From contig NZ_LMSP01000034.1 in the NCBI RefSeq assembly GCF_001429545.1, positions 242,377-306,376 on the forward strand: 64,000 bases of DNA. Direction: 5' to 3'. The position numbers and the translations under genes were made by a program. Position 1 is the stretch's first letter; every line of letters starts with the position of its first letter. Positions 50,677-59,729 of this stretch are shown one piece after another. The notes beneath the pieces are model-generated. The model saw nothing but the letters and a program-made list of their open reading frames with translations. It did not search any database and had not been told where the DNA came from. The stretch is from Paenibacillus sp. Soil787 (GTDB lineage Bacteria > Bacillota > Bacilli > Paenibacillales > NBRC-103111).

Positions 50677-52080
50677 TCAAGATTGGGCTAGAACATCAGC
50701 GTTCTGTAGACTAAGCACGGACATCTTATCATCCAGCGTCTGCTTAGCTTCAACTGCTTTATGTCCGGCTTCTCGTTCTTGTGCTAACTGATCGGCTTGC
50801 TCTTGTTGTTCAAGGGTCTCTTCTAGGGCAAACAGTTTCGTGAATAGCTCAAGCGCTTCATCGCCATGACGTTCTCCCGCCATTTCCTTAATGCGGAGGA
50901 TCGGGTCGCGCAGCACTTGATTCACTATACTTTTCGTTAATTTACGAATCACTTTAATTTCACGTTCATCTAGGTCCGGCAGCTTCTTTAGCATATTGTC
51001 CATCGTCTCTTCGTGGATCTGACTCGCTTTTGTTTGAAGAGCGCTGATGACTGGACTTACTCCTAGCGTCTTCGTCCATTGTTCGAAAACACCCATTTCA
51101 GTTTCAATCATCGTTTCAATCTTAGCTGCTTCTTTCTTTCTCTCTTGCAAATGCTTATCTACGATATTCTCCAGATCATCGATATCATAAAGAAAAACAT
51201 TAGGCAAGCCGCTAATTTGCGGATCTAGATCCCGAGGGACTGCAATGTCCATCATAAATAGCGGACGTGATTTTCTTTTTTGAACATAGGACTGAATATC
51301 ATTCTTCGTTAGAACATATCCCGGAGCGCCTGTCGAGCTAATAATTATATCCACTTCCGCCAAATGCTCCAGCATATTATCCATGGTACATGGAATACCG
51401 TTAAATTTCTCGGCCAATTCTACTGCACGTTCAAACGTACGGTTAACCACGATAACTTTGTTAGCGCCATTCGCGTAAAGGTGCTTTACCGTAAGTTCGC
51501 TCATCTTACCAGCACCAATAATCATAACAGTCTTATTCATGTAGGTACCGAATATTCGTTTACCAAGTTCCACCGCGGCGTAGCTGACGGAAACTGGATT
51601 ATTGCTTATGCCTGTTTCGGAGTGAGCTTTTTTGGCAAGCGTCACGGATTGCTTAAACAACGTATTGAAATAAGCTCCGGTTGCTTTCATATTTTGAGAT
51701 GATAAAAAAGCATCCCGCACTTGTCCCAGAATTTGGGTTTCCCCAATAACCATAGAATCTAACCCGCTTGTTACACGAAATAGATGTTCAATCGCTTTTT
51801 CATTTTCATACATATATAAATGTTTTTGGAATTGATCCTTACCGACTTGGAACCAACGTTCAATGAAGTGTGTCAAATAATGACTGCACATCTGCGGTCG
51901 ATCCACAACCGCGTAGATTTCCGTGCGATTGCAGGTGGCGACAATTACACACTCCAATATACTTTTCGTTTCTTTTAATTCTGCCAATGCCTTAGGTAAA
52001 TCCTGATCGGAGAAAGCGAACTTCTCCCGAATTTCTACCGGGGCCGTACGATAATTCAAGCCTAGTGCGATAATATGCAA
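50677..52080 (-). CDS. hemA: Glutamyl-tRNA reductase HemA
   Basis: The first committed enzyme of tetrapyrrole synthesis, reducing glutamyl-tRNA. I choose TTG at 52080, which gives MHIIALGLNYRTAPVEIREK, aligning with Bacillus HemA, with AGGTGG five bases upstream; the GTG at 52089 is an alternative. The catalytic cysteine is C50 in VATCNRTEIYAVV. The NADP domain has VMIIGAGKMSELTVKHL. The product has 467 residues. First gene of the heme cluster, with a promoter 37 bases upstream. Confidence 0.97.
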   Translation of the reverse strand: MHIIALGLNYRTAPVEIREKFAFSDQDLPKALAELKETKSILECVIVATCNRTEIYAVVDRPQMCSHYLTHFIERWFQVGKDQFQKHLYMYENEKAIEHLFRVTSGLDSMVIGETQILGQVRDAFLSSQNMKATGAYFNTLFKQSVTLAKKAHSETGISNNPVSVSYAAVELGKRIFGTYMNKTVMIIGAGKMSELTVKHLYANGANKVIVVNRTFERAVELAEKFNGIPCTMDNMLEHLAEVDIIISSTGAPGYVLTKNDIQSYVQKRKSRPLFMMDIAVPRDLDPQISGLPNVFLYDIDDLENIVDKHLQERKKEAAKIETMIETEMGVFEQWTKTLGVSPVISALQTKASQIHEETMDNMLKKLPDLDEREIKVIRKLTKSIVNQVLRDPILRIKEMAGERHGDEALELFTKLFALEETLEQQEQADQLAQEREAGHKAVEAKQTLDDKMSVLSLQNADVLAQS

Positions 52081-52116
52081 AGGTACCACCTGCCTTTCCG
52101 TCTAATTCTATGTACC

Positions 52117-52125
52117 ATTATAGCA
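52117..52125 (-). promoter_or_regulatory. hemA extended -10 promoter
   Basis: TGCTATAAT on the minus strand, about 37 bases before the hemA start. No good -35 at 17 bases, consistent with an extended -10 promoter. Confidence 0.6.
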
Positions 52126-52216
52126 CAGCAAAACATGCAATCCGACAAATTTTTTGTATAATTTATGAATGCTTCATTCTGCTCGTTAGTTTTAACAGTA
52201 TTCGGTTGCTATATAC

Positions 52217-52290
52217 CTAATATAGGGATCTTTGAGCGTAGCTCAAAATCTCTCCGCTTAGGGATCTTTGAGCGTAGTTCAAAGATCCTC
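52217..52290 (-). repeat. Two family A repeats between a hypothetical gene and hemA
   Basis: Minus strand: CTTTGAAC-TAC-GCTCAAAG (one G-U) at 52261-52290 and TTTGAGC-TAC-GCTCAAAG at 52217-52256, with GATCCCTATATTAGG at the end. They lie upstream of the hemA promoter, so they are at the 3' side of the 52303-52839 gene. Confidence 0.72.
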
Positions 52291-52302
52291 CCTATAAACT
52301 CT

Positions 52303-52839
52303 TTATTGAAGTGCCTTTTTTCGTATAAAAGAGGTTAAATTTCGATCTAGTTCAGCCAGCTTCGTATTTTGGGACGAAACAATATCGCCATTCGAAGCCA
52401 TAATTTTCTCATACACATCGTACAGACTCTTGTACTGAAGCCAAACTTCCTTCAAAACCTGGAGCTCATCAGGCTTTAATGGTCGCTCTCCCCCCACCTG
52501 CATACGCTTCAAGTATTGCGTTAGCTGGGTCATACTGTCCAGTGTAGTCAGATATTCACTTCCTCCTGCAGCAAGCACGAGGCGTTCATGTGTATAACTT
52601 GCCGAATAGAGGGCTTGCCCCACAGCATTCAAGCCATCGGTATCCTTGCTTTGAGCAGCTTCTTCCAGATAGCTCTTTAGAAGTTCCATCTGAAACAGAG
52701 ATACTTGGTACAGGAGATGGGTAGCATCATGCTCTTCTTTATGCGGGCCTAGTATTTGAACGAGCTGATAGATAGGCCAGATGATTAGGAAAACAACAAT
52801 ACTGTAAATCACTGCTTTTCTAACTATTTTTCGTTTCAA
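52303..52839 (-). CDS. Uncharacterised membrane-anchored protein
   Basis: A 178-residue protein with a basic N-terminus (MKRKIVRKA), one membrane helix (about 9-28, VIYSIVVFLIIWPIYQLVQI) and an extracytoplasmic, largely helical domain without cysteines (ELLKSYLEEAAQSKDTDGLN, YASASYTHERLVLAA). The start is TTG after GGGGGAACGG. I do not recognise the family. It lies between speD and the heme cluster and has no evident partner. Confidence that it is a real gene rests on codon-like structure, start signal and length. Confidence 0.7.
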   Translation of the reverse strand: MKRKIVRKAVIYSIVVFLIIWPIYQLVQILGPHKEEHDATHLLYQVSLFQMELLKSYLEEAAQSKDTDGLNAVGQALYSASYTHERLVLAAGGSEYLTTLDSMTQLTQYLKRMQVGGERPLKPDELQVLKEVWLQYKSLYDVYEKIMASNGDIVSSQNTKLAELDRNLTSFIRKKALQ

Positions 52840-52917
52840 TTCCGTTCCCCCAGTTCATGTTTGCTTCATGTTCGGACATGTGTCGCAATAACATTGTATG
52901 GGTATCTGGACAAACAA

Positions 52918-52941
52918 ATAACCACGGATTTCTCCGTGGTT
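52918..52941 (-). terminator. Terminator after speD
   Basis: On the minus strand AACCACGG-AGAAA-TCCGTGGTT then ATTTGTTTG. Confidence 0.65.
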
Positions 52942-52965
52942 ATCGTTATTGTTATGCGCAGATTC

Positions 52966-53373
52966 TTATTTAACAAGCTCTGCATGCTTTATTTCAGGAG
53001 TTTCTACTTGCAGTTCACCCATTCCGCGAACTAATTTCTTCGCATAGAATGTTTCTGGTTTCAATACGGATACCATAAAGTCAATTGCTAATTGAGGGTC
53101 CACTGTCTCACCGCATGTATAACAGTCAAGCGCGGCAAAACCTCTCTCAGGATAAGTATGAATGGAGAGATGACTCTCGGACAACATAACAAGTACAGTT
53201 GCTCCTTGTGGTTCAAATTGCTTGGATTGTACAGATAGTACGGTTGCTCCGCATACCTCGGCAGCTTCTACCATCTGAGCCTGCAGCCAATCTGCATTGT
53301 TCAGAAGTTCGAAATCTACCCCCCAAGTATCTACAGCAACGTGTCTTCCGAAAGTTGAGTATTCAGTTTCCAT
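52966..53373 (-). CDS. speD: S-adenosylmethionine decarboxylase proenzyme SpeD
   Basis: Makes decarboxylated SAM for spermidine. I start at ATG 53373 (METEYSTFGRHVAVDTWGVD), with GAAGGGGG upstream. The self-cleavage site is E66-S67 in LSESHLSIHTYPE; Ser67 becomes the pyruvoyl group. C87 in CYTCGETVDP is the expected proton donor. 135 residues, the short prokaryotic class like Bacillus SpeD (126). Monocistronic; no speE is near. Confidence 0.96.
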   Translation of the reverse strand: METEYSTFGRHVAVDTWGVDFELLNNADWLQAQMVEAAEVCGATVLSVQSKQFEPQGATVLVMLSESHLSIHTYPERGFAALDCYTCGETVDPQLAIDFMVSVLKPETFYAKKLVRGMGELQVETPEIKHAELVK

Positions 53374-53575
53374 CTTTCGGTTCCCCCTTCCTAGGAATAA
53401 AATGTCTGAAAAAAATTTCATCCGCTAGGACCTACGTCATTCACTTCCCGAGGGTATAATCTCTCGCAACATTCAATGTCCTGAGTGAATCCTGGTTCCT
53501 ATATTGTTTCAACGAGAATAAAAATAACATCTATCGACGAGAAATGCAATAGTTTTTTTTGACAAGTGCCTTAAA

Positions 53576-53602
53576 ACAAAAAAGACCCTAAAAAGGGTCT
53601 AT
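53576..53602 (-). terminator. Terminator after the 53624-54211 gene
   Basis: On the minus strand AGACCC-TTTTT-AGGGTCT then TTTTTTG. Confidence 0.8.
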
Positions 53603-53623
53603 TGTAATTGGGTATATGTGTAG

Positions 53624-54211
53624 TTAAGCCTCCAATATAAACAAACGATGTGTTAGCTCGTTGAGGCGAGTGTCGATCTGCTGATGTTCTTCCTGTTCCT
53701 GCAGTATATTGCGCAAATCAAGAAGATGGTTAATCTGATCGTAGATCATTTCAATCTCTTGCTCGACTTCTCTCTTTTGGAACATTTGCTGCATGAGACC
53801 AATGGTGTCTTTGTACTCGTAGATAACGGTCAACAATTGCCCTTTGACTTCCTCGATTTTGACGACGGTTCCACGTTCATAATAGTAAACCATGGTATAA
53901 CTAGGGTAAATTCGGTTTACTGTTGCGCTTCCTTTAAACTCCGACACCGCTTTACGCATCAAATTAGCCAATAATGTGTTACTTAATCTGCAGGATCCTG
54001 TGCATTCATATAGGCCTGATTTCTTCTCAAATGAAAGGACGATTTCCTGACCTGCTCCATCTTGAAAAACAACCTCTTGGTTGCCATTTTCCAAGACTTT
54101 CACTTGCAATGTCACTTGATGATCCACAAACATTTGAAAAAACCTGAACATCTCGGCTTCTGTTAACTGGAGGCAGGTTTTGACATATTCAGTCGCTAAC
54201 CTTTGTGCCAT
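53624..54211 (-). CDS. Uncharacterised conserved-looking protein (195 residues)
   Basis: Start at ATG 54211 (MAQRLATEYVKTCLQLTEAE) with GAGGG six bases upstream. The N-terminal half has mixed beta character (QVTLQVKVLENGNQEVVFQD) and a CTGSC motif; the C-terminal third is a coiled coil (QQMFQKREVEQEIEMIYDQI onwards). There is no signal peptide or membrane helix. I recall similar Paenibacillus proteins carrying misleading names, but cannot assign a function. Monocistronic with its own terminator, between speD and ysxC. Confidence 0.75.
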   Translation of the reverse strand: MAQRLATEYVKTCLQLTEAEMFRFFQMFVDHQVTLQVKVLENGNQEVVFQDGAGQEIVLSFEKKSGLYECTGSCRLSNTLLANLMRKAVSEFKGSATVNRIYPSYTMVYYYERGTVVKIEEVKGQLLTVIYEYKDTIGLMQQMFQKREVEQEIEMIYDQINHLLDLRNILQEQEEHQQIDTRLNELTHRLFILEA

Positions 54212-54439
54212 AAAAATCCCTCGATTCTTTGTTTTCAAGCCATTAACTATTACCTTGTTTATTATTATACTACATGCGTCTCTAATATTCCTGCGTGTAT
54301 TTCATTATAATCAGCCAAATATTCTGAAAAAACCAAGAAATTACGGAATGCCAGCAAATTTTCCCCAGTAAACCTCACTTTCCCGTGTGCTTCTTCTTGA
54401 TTTTCTCTGTCTTTTGACGTCCTTCTTATCCTTATATAC

Positions 54440-54470
54440 AAAAAACCGCCCTATGAATCAGGACGGTTCT
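54440..54470 (-). terminator. Terminator overlapping the ysxC stop
   Basis: On the minus strand ACCGTCC-TGATTCATA-GGGCGGT then six T. The stem begins in the last codons of ysxC. Confidence 0.8.
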
Positions 54471-55117
54471 TGTTCTTTATCTTGTTCTTGCTGGGTCACA
54501 AGTTCGTTTGCTTCTTCAGGCTCAGGCTCTCCATAAGAAATAGCTTGCTCTAGAATCCCCCACAGCTCGTCTTTGCCGAGCCCAAGCTCCGAGGAGAACA
54601 TCAACGGCTGGACACCTTTATCCATCCCCAGTGTTTCTCGCACAATCTTGATATGCTTCGGCCATCTGCTTTTCGGGATCTTATCGGCCTTAGTCGCAAT
54701 GACGATGACAGGCACATCATTATGTCTTAGCCACTCGTACATAGCCTGATCATCTTTGGAAGGAGGATGCCGTAAATCAACTAATTGCATAACAAGGCGC
54801 AGTGTTTCTCGATTCATTAAGTAGCTCTCAATGAATTTCCCCCACTGCTCTCGTTTCGTTTTGGAAACTTTGGCGTAGCCGTAACCTGGAAGATCTACGA
54901 AATATAAGTCCTGGTTGATTTTATAATAGTTAAGCGTTTGGGTTTTGCCGGGCTGCGAGCTGGTTCTGGCCAAATTTTTGCGGGAGATCATACAGTTAAT
55001 GAGTGAGGATTTCCCGACATTAGAACGCCCTGCCAGAGCAATCTCTGGCAAGGCATCCTCTGGATATTGGCTAGGTCCAACCGCACTGATAATAAACTCA
55101 GCTTGATTGACTTTCAT
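54458..55117 (-). CDS. ysxC: Ribosome assembly GTPase YsxC (EngB/YihA)
   Basis: An essential GTPase for 50S maturation. G1 is GRSNVGKSSLINCM near 31-44, G3 DLPGYG, G4 ATKADK, and G2/switch region includes SQPGKTQTLNYY. 219 residues, slightly longer than Bacillus (195) because of an acidic Glu-rich tail (EPEPEEANELVTQQEQDKEQ). No strong ribosome binding site is seen upstream of the ATG. It follows lonA by 23 bases, as in Bacillus. Confidence 0.95.
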   Translation of the reverse strand: MKVNQAEFIISAVGPSQYPEDALPEIALAGRSNVGKSSLINCMISRKNLARTSSQPGKTQTLNYYKINQDLYFVDLPGYGYAKVSKTKREQWGKFIESYLMNRETLRLVMQLVDLRHPPSKDDQAMYEWLRHNDVPVIVIATKADKIPKSRWPKHIKIVRETLGMDKGVQPLMFSSELGLGKDELWGILEQAISYGEPEPEEANELVTQQEQDKEQEPS

Positions 55118-55140
55118 GGATGTTCAACTACTTTCTATCG

Positions 55141-57486
55141 TTATCCGACTTGCACGGGAGGCTTATTTTTGACAAGCGCATGTTCAAGCACTTGATCCAT
55201 ATGGCTGACTGGAATGAAGGTCATCTCGGCGCGGACACTTTCTGGAATTTCGATGATGTCTTTCTCATTGTCCTGAGGCAGCAGGATGGTACGGATACCA
55301 GCACGATGTGCAGCTAGCGCCTTTTCTTTGAGCCCACCGATAGGAAGTACTCGGCCGCGCAATGTAATTTCACCTGTCATAGCAACTACACGAGAAACAG
55401 GAATATTCGTTAATGCTGAAATCAATGCGGTAGCCATCGTAATCCCTGCGGATGGACCATCCTTTGGAATGGCTCCTTCAGGAATGTGAATATGGATATC
55501 GTTCTTCTCATGAAAGTCAGGTGCGATGCCGAGCACTTCAGCTCTCGAGCGTGTATAACTAAAAGCTGCTTGAGCCGATTCCTTCATCACATCACCGAGT
55601 TTACCTGTCAAAGTCAATTTGCCTGTTCCAGGCATAACGGTGACCTCAATAACTAAAGTATCTCCGCCAACTTCCGTCCAAGCAAGGCCTGTTACAGCAC
55701 CTATTTGATCTTTCTCTTCTGCTACACTATAGCGGAACTTGCTCGGTCCTAGATAGTCCTTCAAGTTTTCTTCCGTTACATGTACTGGTGTAGTTGGATC
55801 AGACACGATCTTTTTGGCTGCTTTACGATTCATACCTGCGACCTGCTGCTCTAAATTACGTACACCCGCTTCACGCGTATATTCACGTACGATTTTCATT
55901 AAGGCAGCCTCGTCCACGACAAGTTGATCTTCTTCTAGACCATGTTCACGCTTCTGTTTAGGCAGCAAATACTTTTTCGCAATTTGCAGTTTCTCAATCT
56001 CTGTATAACCAGGAATATAGAGAACCTCCATACGGTCTAACAAGGGGCGAGGAATATTGTGAACAGCATTTGCCGTTGTCACGAACATGACATTGGATAA
56101 GTCAAACGGAACTTCAATGAAATGATCACTAAAAGTGCTATTCTGCTCGGGATCAAGAACTTCAAGCAATGCCGAAGCAGGATCGCCGCGGAAATCCATT
56201 GCCATTTTATCAATTTCATCTAGCAAGAAAACAGGATTATTCGTTCCAGCGTTCTTCATTCCCTGGATGATCCGTCCCGGCATAGCCCCAACATACGTAC
56301 GACGATGACCGCGAATTTCAGCTTCATCTCTGACCCCGCCAAGCGAGATACGAATGAACTGTCTTCCCATGGATCTAGCAATCGAACGAGCAATGGAAGT
56401 TTTACCAACGCCCGGAGGACCAACTAAACAAAGAATAGGTCCTTTCAGCTTCTTAACAAGCTTCTGTACCGCTAGGTACTCGAGTACGCGCTCCTTTGGC
56501 TTCTCAAGTCCAAAATGATCCTCATTCAGGATTTCTTCGGCTTTATCCAAATCCAAGTCATCATCGGTGTTTTTGGACCAAGGCAGTCCCAGCAGCCAAT
56601 CAATATAGTTGCGAATGACGCCTCCCTCGGCCGAAGTCGCTGGCATCTTCTCCAGACGGTCGATTTCCTTCTCAACCTTCTCGCGGACTTTCTCTGGCAA
56701 TTCGGCTTCCGTTAACTGGTTGCGCAGGTCATCCACTTCGCCAGCGCGGCCTTCCTTATCGCCAAGCTCCTTCTGGATGGCTTTCATCTGTTCGCGAAGG
56801 TAGTACTCCTTCTGCGTTTTTTCCATTTGCTTCTTAACACGTTGACTAATCTTACGTTCGAGTTCAAGCACTTCTCGCTCATTATTCAAGATATTGAGCA
56901 TTTTCTCGAGACGCTCACGTACATCGACGGTCTCCAAAATCTCTTGTTTATCCTTAATTTTGAGCGATAAGTGACTGCATATGACATCCGCTAAACGGCC
57001 TGGTTCATCAATATCCGAAACAGCAGCAAGCGTTTCTGGTGTAACTTTTTTAGACAAATTAATGTAATGCTCGAATTGGCTTAGTACACTTCGCATGAGC
57101 GCATCGATCTCAGGATCGGTGATTTCTTGCTCTGGTAACTCCTTAGCCGTGACTTCATAATATTCATCATTCACCAGGTATTCAACGATCTCAGCACGCA
57201 AAACGCCTTCTACCAAGACACGAATGGTTCCATTCGGCAGTTTCAGCATTTGTCGTACCTTAGCAATTGTACCAATGCGATAGATATCCTCTTTGGCAGG
57301 TTCTTCTATGTTGATCTCTGATTGAGAGCAGAGGAGAATCATGCTGTCATCCACCATTGCCCGCTCGAGTGCTTTAACCGACTTTTCTCGCCCTACATCC
57401 AGATGTAGAACCATGCTCGGATAAACCAGCAGTCCCCTAAGAGGCAATAGCGGCAATCTGCGCACCTTGATTTTTCCGGGTCCCAT
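55141..57486 (-). CDS. lonA: ATP-dependent protease LonA
   Basis: A cytosolic AAA+ serine protease for misfolded and regulatory proteins. I prefer ATG 57486 (MGPGKIKVRRLPLLPLRGLL), eight bases after GGAGG, over the ATG at 57501. N-terminal substrate-binding domain, coiled coil around 190-250, Walker A GPPGVGKTS, Walker B VFLLDEIDKM, and protease dyad Ser in KDGPSAGITMATALIS and Lys in GGLKEKALAAHRAG. 781 residues. A family A repeat pair lies just upstream of the start. Confidence 0.97.
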   Translation of the reverse strand: MGPGKIKVRRLPLLPLRGLLVYPSMVLHLDVGREKSVKALERAMVDDSMILLCSQSEINIEEPAKEDIYRIGTIAKVRQMLKLPNGTIRVLVEGVLRAEIVEYLVNDEYYEVTAKELPEQEITDPEIDALMRSVLSQFEHYINLSKKVTPETLAAVSDIDEPGRLADVICSHLSLKIKDKQEILETVDVRERLEKMLNILNNEREVLELERKISQRVKKQMEKTQKEYYLREQMKAIQKELGDKEGRAGEVDDLRNQLTEAELPEKVREKVEKEIDRLEKMPATSAEGGVIRNYIDWLLGLPWSKNTDDDLDLDKAEEILNEDHFGLEKPKERVLEYLAVQKLVKKLKGPILCLVGPPGVGKTSIARSIARSMGRQFIRISLGGVRDEAEIRGHRRTYVGAMPGRIIQGMKNAGTNNPVFLLDEIDKMAMDFRGDPASALLEVLDPEQNSTFSDHFIEVPFDLSNVMFVTTANAVHNIPRPLLDRMEVLYIPGYTEIEKLQIAKKYLLPKQKREHGLEEDQLVVDEAALMKIVREYTREAGVRNLEQQVAGMNRKAAKKIVSDPTTPVHVTEENLKDYLGPSKFRYSVAEEKDQIGAVTGLAWTEVGGDTLVIEVTVMPGTGKLTLTGKLGDVMKESAQAAFSYTRSRAEVLGIAPDFHEKNDIHIHIPEGAIPKDGPSAGITMATALISALTNIPVSRVVAMTGEITLRGRVLPIGGLKEKALAAHRAGIRTILLPQDNEKDIIEIPESVRAEMTFIPVSHMDQVLEHALVKNKPPVQVG

Positions 57487-57502
57487 CCTCTGCACCTCCA
57501 TT

Positions 57503-57573
57503 TATAGGGATCTTTGAGCAGAGCTCAAAGTCACTTCATTTTGGGATCTTTGAACGGAGTTCAAAGTCTCTCC
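57503..57573 (-). repeat. Two family A repeats between lonB and lonA
   Basis: Minus strand: CTTTGAAC-TCC-GTTCAAAG (57546-57565 region) and CTTTGAGC-TCT-GCTCAAAG (57509-57530 region), each with GATCCC after it. AAC/GTT against AGC/GCT is a two-sided stem change. The second copy abuts the lonA ribosome binding site. Confidence 0.75.
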
Positions 57574-57685
57574 GCTTCTTGGAACTTATTTCTATACCCT
57601 CGTTGCCCTTTACATTTTATCAAAACTGCAAACAAAATACCAACTGGCACCCTGACTCGTCATGTAAGGTTTCCTTCACTCTGAT

Positions 57686-59404
57686 TTAGGAGTCAATTGT
57701 ATGTTGTGAATTCGCATGTAAAATGGGTAGAGACGAAGCTGGAATCGTCCTTTCCGTGGCAAAAGGCAAGTGAATCACATTATCATGAAGCTCTAAGCCT
57801 AATGCAACTTCCAGCACTTCTTCGATTGAGTCGGCAGCAAGTACCTCTACCCCCGGCAAATTAGCGAACATTTCTTGCCAGTTTTCTTTAGGGATAATGA
57901 CTTTGGTAGCTCCCGCTTGGAATGCAGCTTCAACCTTCGCGACAACGCCGCCAACGGGTTTAACTTTACCATGGATACTCATTTCACCCGTCATTGCCAA
58001 TTTATTATCTACTGGTATTTTATGTATCGCAGATGCAATAGCTGTTGCCATGGAAATGCCTGCAGAGGGTCCATCGATAGGCACTCCGCCAGGGAAATTA
58101 ATGTGCAGATCATAATCTGACGTATTAAATCCAAGTTTGCGAAGGACTGTCAGAACATTTTCCACCGATCCGCGAGCCATACTCTTTCTGCGAATGGTTC
58201 GAGAGCCTCCTCCCATTTCCTCTTCATCTACAACACCCGTAATATTAAATTTCCCAGTACCGGCAGCTGCAATTGGTATCGCGGTCACTTCGATCTCAAG
58301 TAGTGTACCCAAATTAGGCCCATACACAGCTAATCCATTGACGAATCCAATTTGCGGTTGCGCTGGTATTTTCCGCTCTGGTCTCGGTGGAATTTGTGAT
58401 GAATTGACAACCCACTCAATGTCGGCTGCAGTAATCTCATCACGCTTATCCGTTAAGGCAATACCCGCGGCAAGCTGAATCACATTCACTGCCTCTCTGC
58501 CATTGGTTGCATATTTCGTTACAACTTGAACAGCAGCCTCACATTTCTTGAAGCCAATCTTATCAAGGGCTTTCCGAGCAATTTCCCCTACCTCACCCGG
58601 TAAAAGAGGACGGAAATAAATTTCCAAACAGCGCGAACGGATAGCTGGAGGAATCTCACTAGGTGTACGTGTTGTAGCCCCTACTAAGCGGAAATCAGCG
58701 GGTAGACCATTTTGAAATATATCATGAATATAGCCTGGAATATTCGTATCCTCGGAGCTATAATACGCGCTTTCCAGAAATACTTTACGATCTTCCAGCA
58801 CCTTTAATAATTTGTTCATCTGAGTGGGGTGTAATTCACCGATCTCATCGATAAATAAAATGCCGCCATGCGCCTTCGTTACGGCACCTGGCTTAGGCTG
58901 TGGTATCCCCGCAACCCCCATTGCACCTGCACCTTGATAGATAGGATCATGAACAGAACCAATCAGAGGGTCTGCAATTCCTCTTTCGTCAAAGCGCGCT
59001 GTTGTAGCATCGATTTCTGTAAATTTGGAGTCCGGACGGAAGGGTGACTCCTGATTTTTCTTAGCTTCTTCTAAAACAACACGAGCGGCAGCCGTTTTAC
59101 CAACCCCAGGGGGACCATAAATAATGACATGCTGCGGATTGGGACCGCATAGCGCGGCTTTTAGGGCTTTCAATCCTTCAACCTGGCCAACGATATCCTG
59201 CATCGAGGACGGTCTTGTTTTCTCTGAGAGCGGTTTTGTTAATGAAATGGATCTCAGTTTTCTTAATTTCTCCAATTCTTTCCTGGACTCTCTATCGACA
59301 GCAGACTTGTTCGTCTGTTGATTACGCAGCAAATTCCAGAAATACAACCCAATCACAACGGCAAAGAAAACTTGAATTACCATAAGAATAATACTTAAAC
59401 TCAT
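57686..59404 (-). CDS. lonB: Sporulation-type Lon protease LonB
   Basis: A membrane-anchored Lon paralogue expressed in the forespore in Bacillus. One N-terminal helix (SIILMVIQVFFAVVIGLYFW), then AAA+ with YGPPGVGKTAAARVVLEEA (Walker A), LFIDEIGELHPTQMNKLL (Walker B), and protease residues Ser in DGPSAGISMATAIAS and Lys in GGVVAKVEAAFQAGATK. 572 residues; the typical long N-domain of LonA is missing, as expected. AGGAGG nine bases upstream of ATG. clpX, normally the upstream neighbour, is 4 kb away here. Confidence 0.96.
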   Translation of the reverse strand: MSLSIILMVIQVFFAVVIGLYFWNLLRNQQTNKSAVDRESRKELEKLRKLRSISLTKPLSEKTRPSSMQDIVGQVEGLKALKAALCGPNPQHVIIYGPPGVGKTAAARVVLEEAKKNQESPFRPDSKFTEIDATTARFDERGIADPLIGSVHDPIYQGAGAMGVAGIPQPKPGAVTKAHGGILFIDEIGELHPTQMNKLLKVLEDRKVFLESAYYSSEDTNIPGYIHDIFQNGLPADFRLVGATTRTPSEIPPAIRSRCLEIYFRPLLPGEVGEIARKALDKIGFKKCEAAVQVVTKYATNGREAVNVIQLAAGIALTDKRDEITAADIEWVVNSSQIPPRPERKIPAQPQIGFVNGLAVYGPNLGTLLEIEVTAIPIAAAGTGKFNITGVVDEEEMGGGSRTIRRKSMARGSVENVLTVLRKLGFNTSDYDLHINFPGGVPIDGPSAGISMATAIASAIHKIPVDNKLAMTGEMSIHGKVKPVGGVVAKVEAAFQAGATKVIIPKENWQEMFANLPGVEVLAADSIEEVLEVALGLELHDNVIHLPFATERTIPASSLPILHANSQHTIDS

Positions 59405-59419
59405 TTGTCATAACCTCCT

Positions 59420-59583
59420 AAGAGTTTTGCTTTAGCAAAACTGTCATCGTAAGCATTGGCTAAGTTTTCGCCAGAAAACTGTCTTCGTAAGCGTAAGCTG
59501 AGTTTTGCTTTGGCAAACTGTCATCGTAAGCACATGCTTGGTTTTTCGTAAGAAAACTAATTTCGTAAGCTAGTCTTTGCTAA
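59420..59583 (-). repeat. Four tandem family B units upstream of lonB
   Basis: On the minus strand four units of about 42 bases each carry GCTTACGA plus a hairpin (GTTTTC/GAAAAC or GTTTTGC/GCAAAAC types). The last one, AGTTTTGC-TAAA-GCAAAACT, leads to CTTAGGAGG before lonB. The remaining 59584-59729 shows no gene. Confidence 0.75.
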
Positions 59584-59729
59584 CTTCCGTAAAAACAACT
59601 CAAACTTTTGTCATAGCTTCCATTATTCCCGTGAAAAAGAAGGTTAATCCAATACATGCAAACTTTTACGTGATGTATGATGGCCCCCTTACAGAAGAAG
59701 GATAAGAGGAGATATTCACGCAAAAGGAC

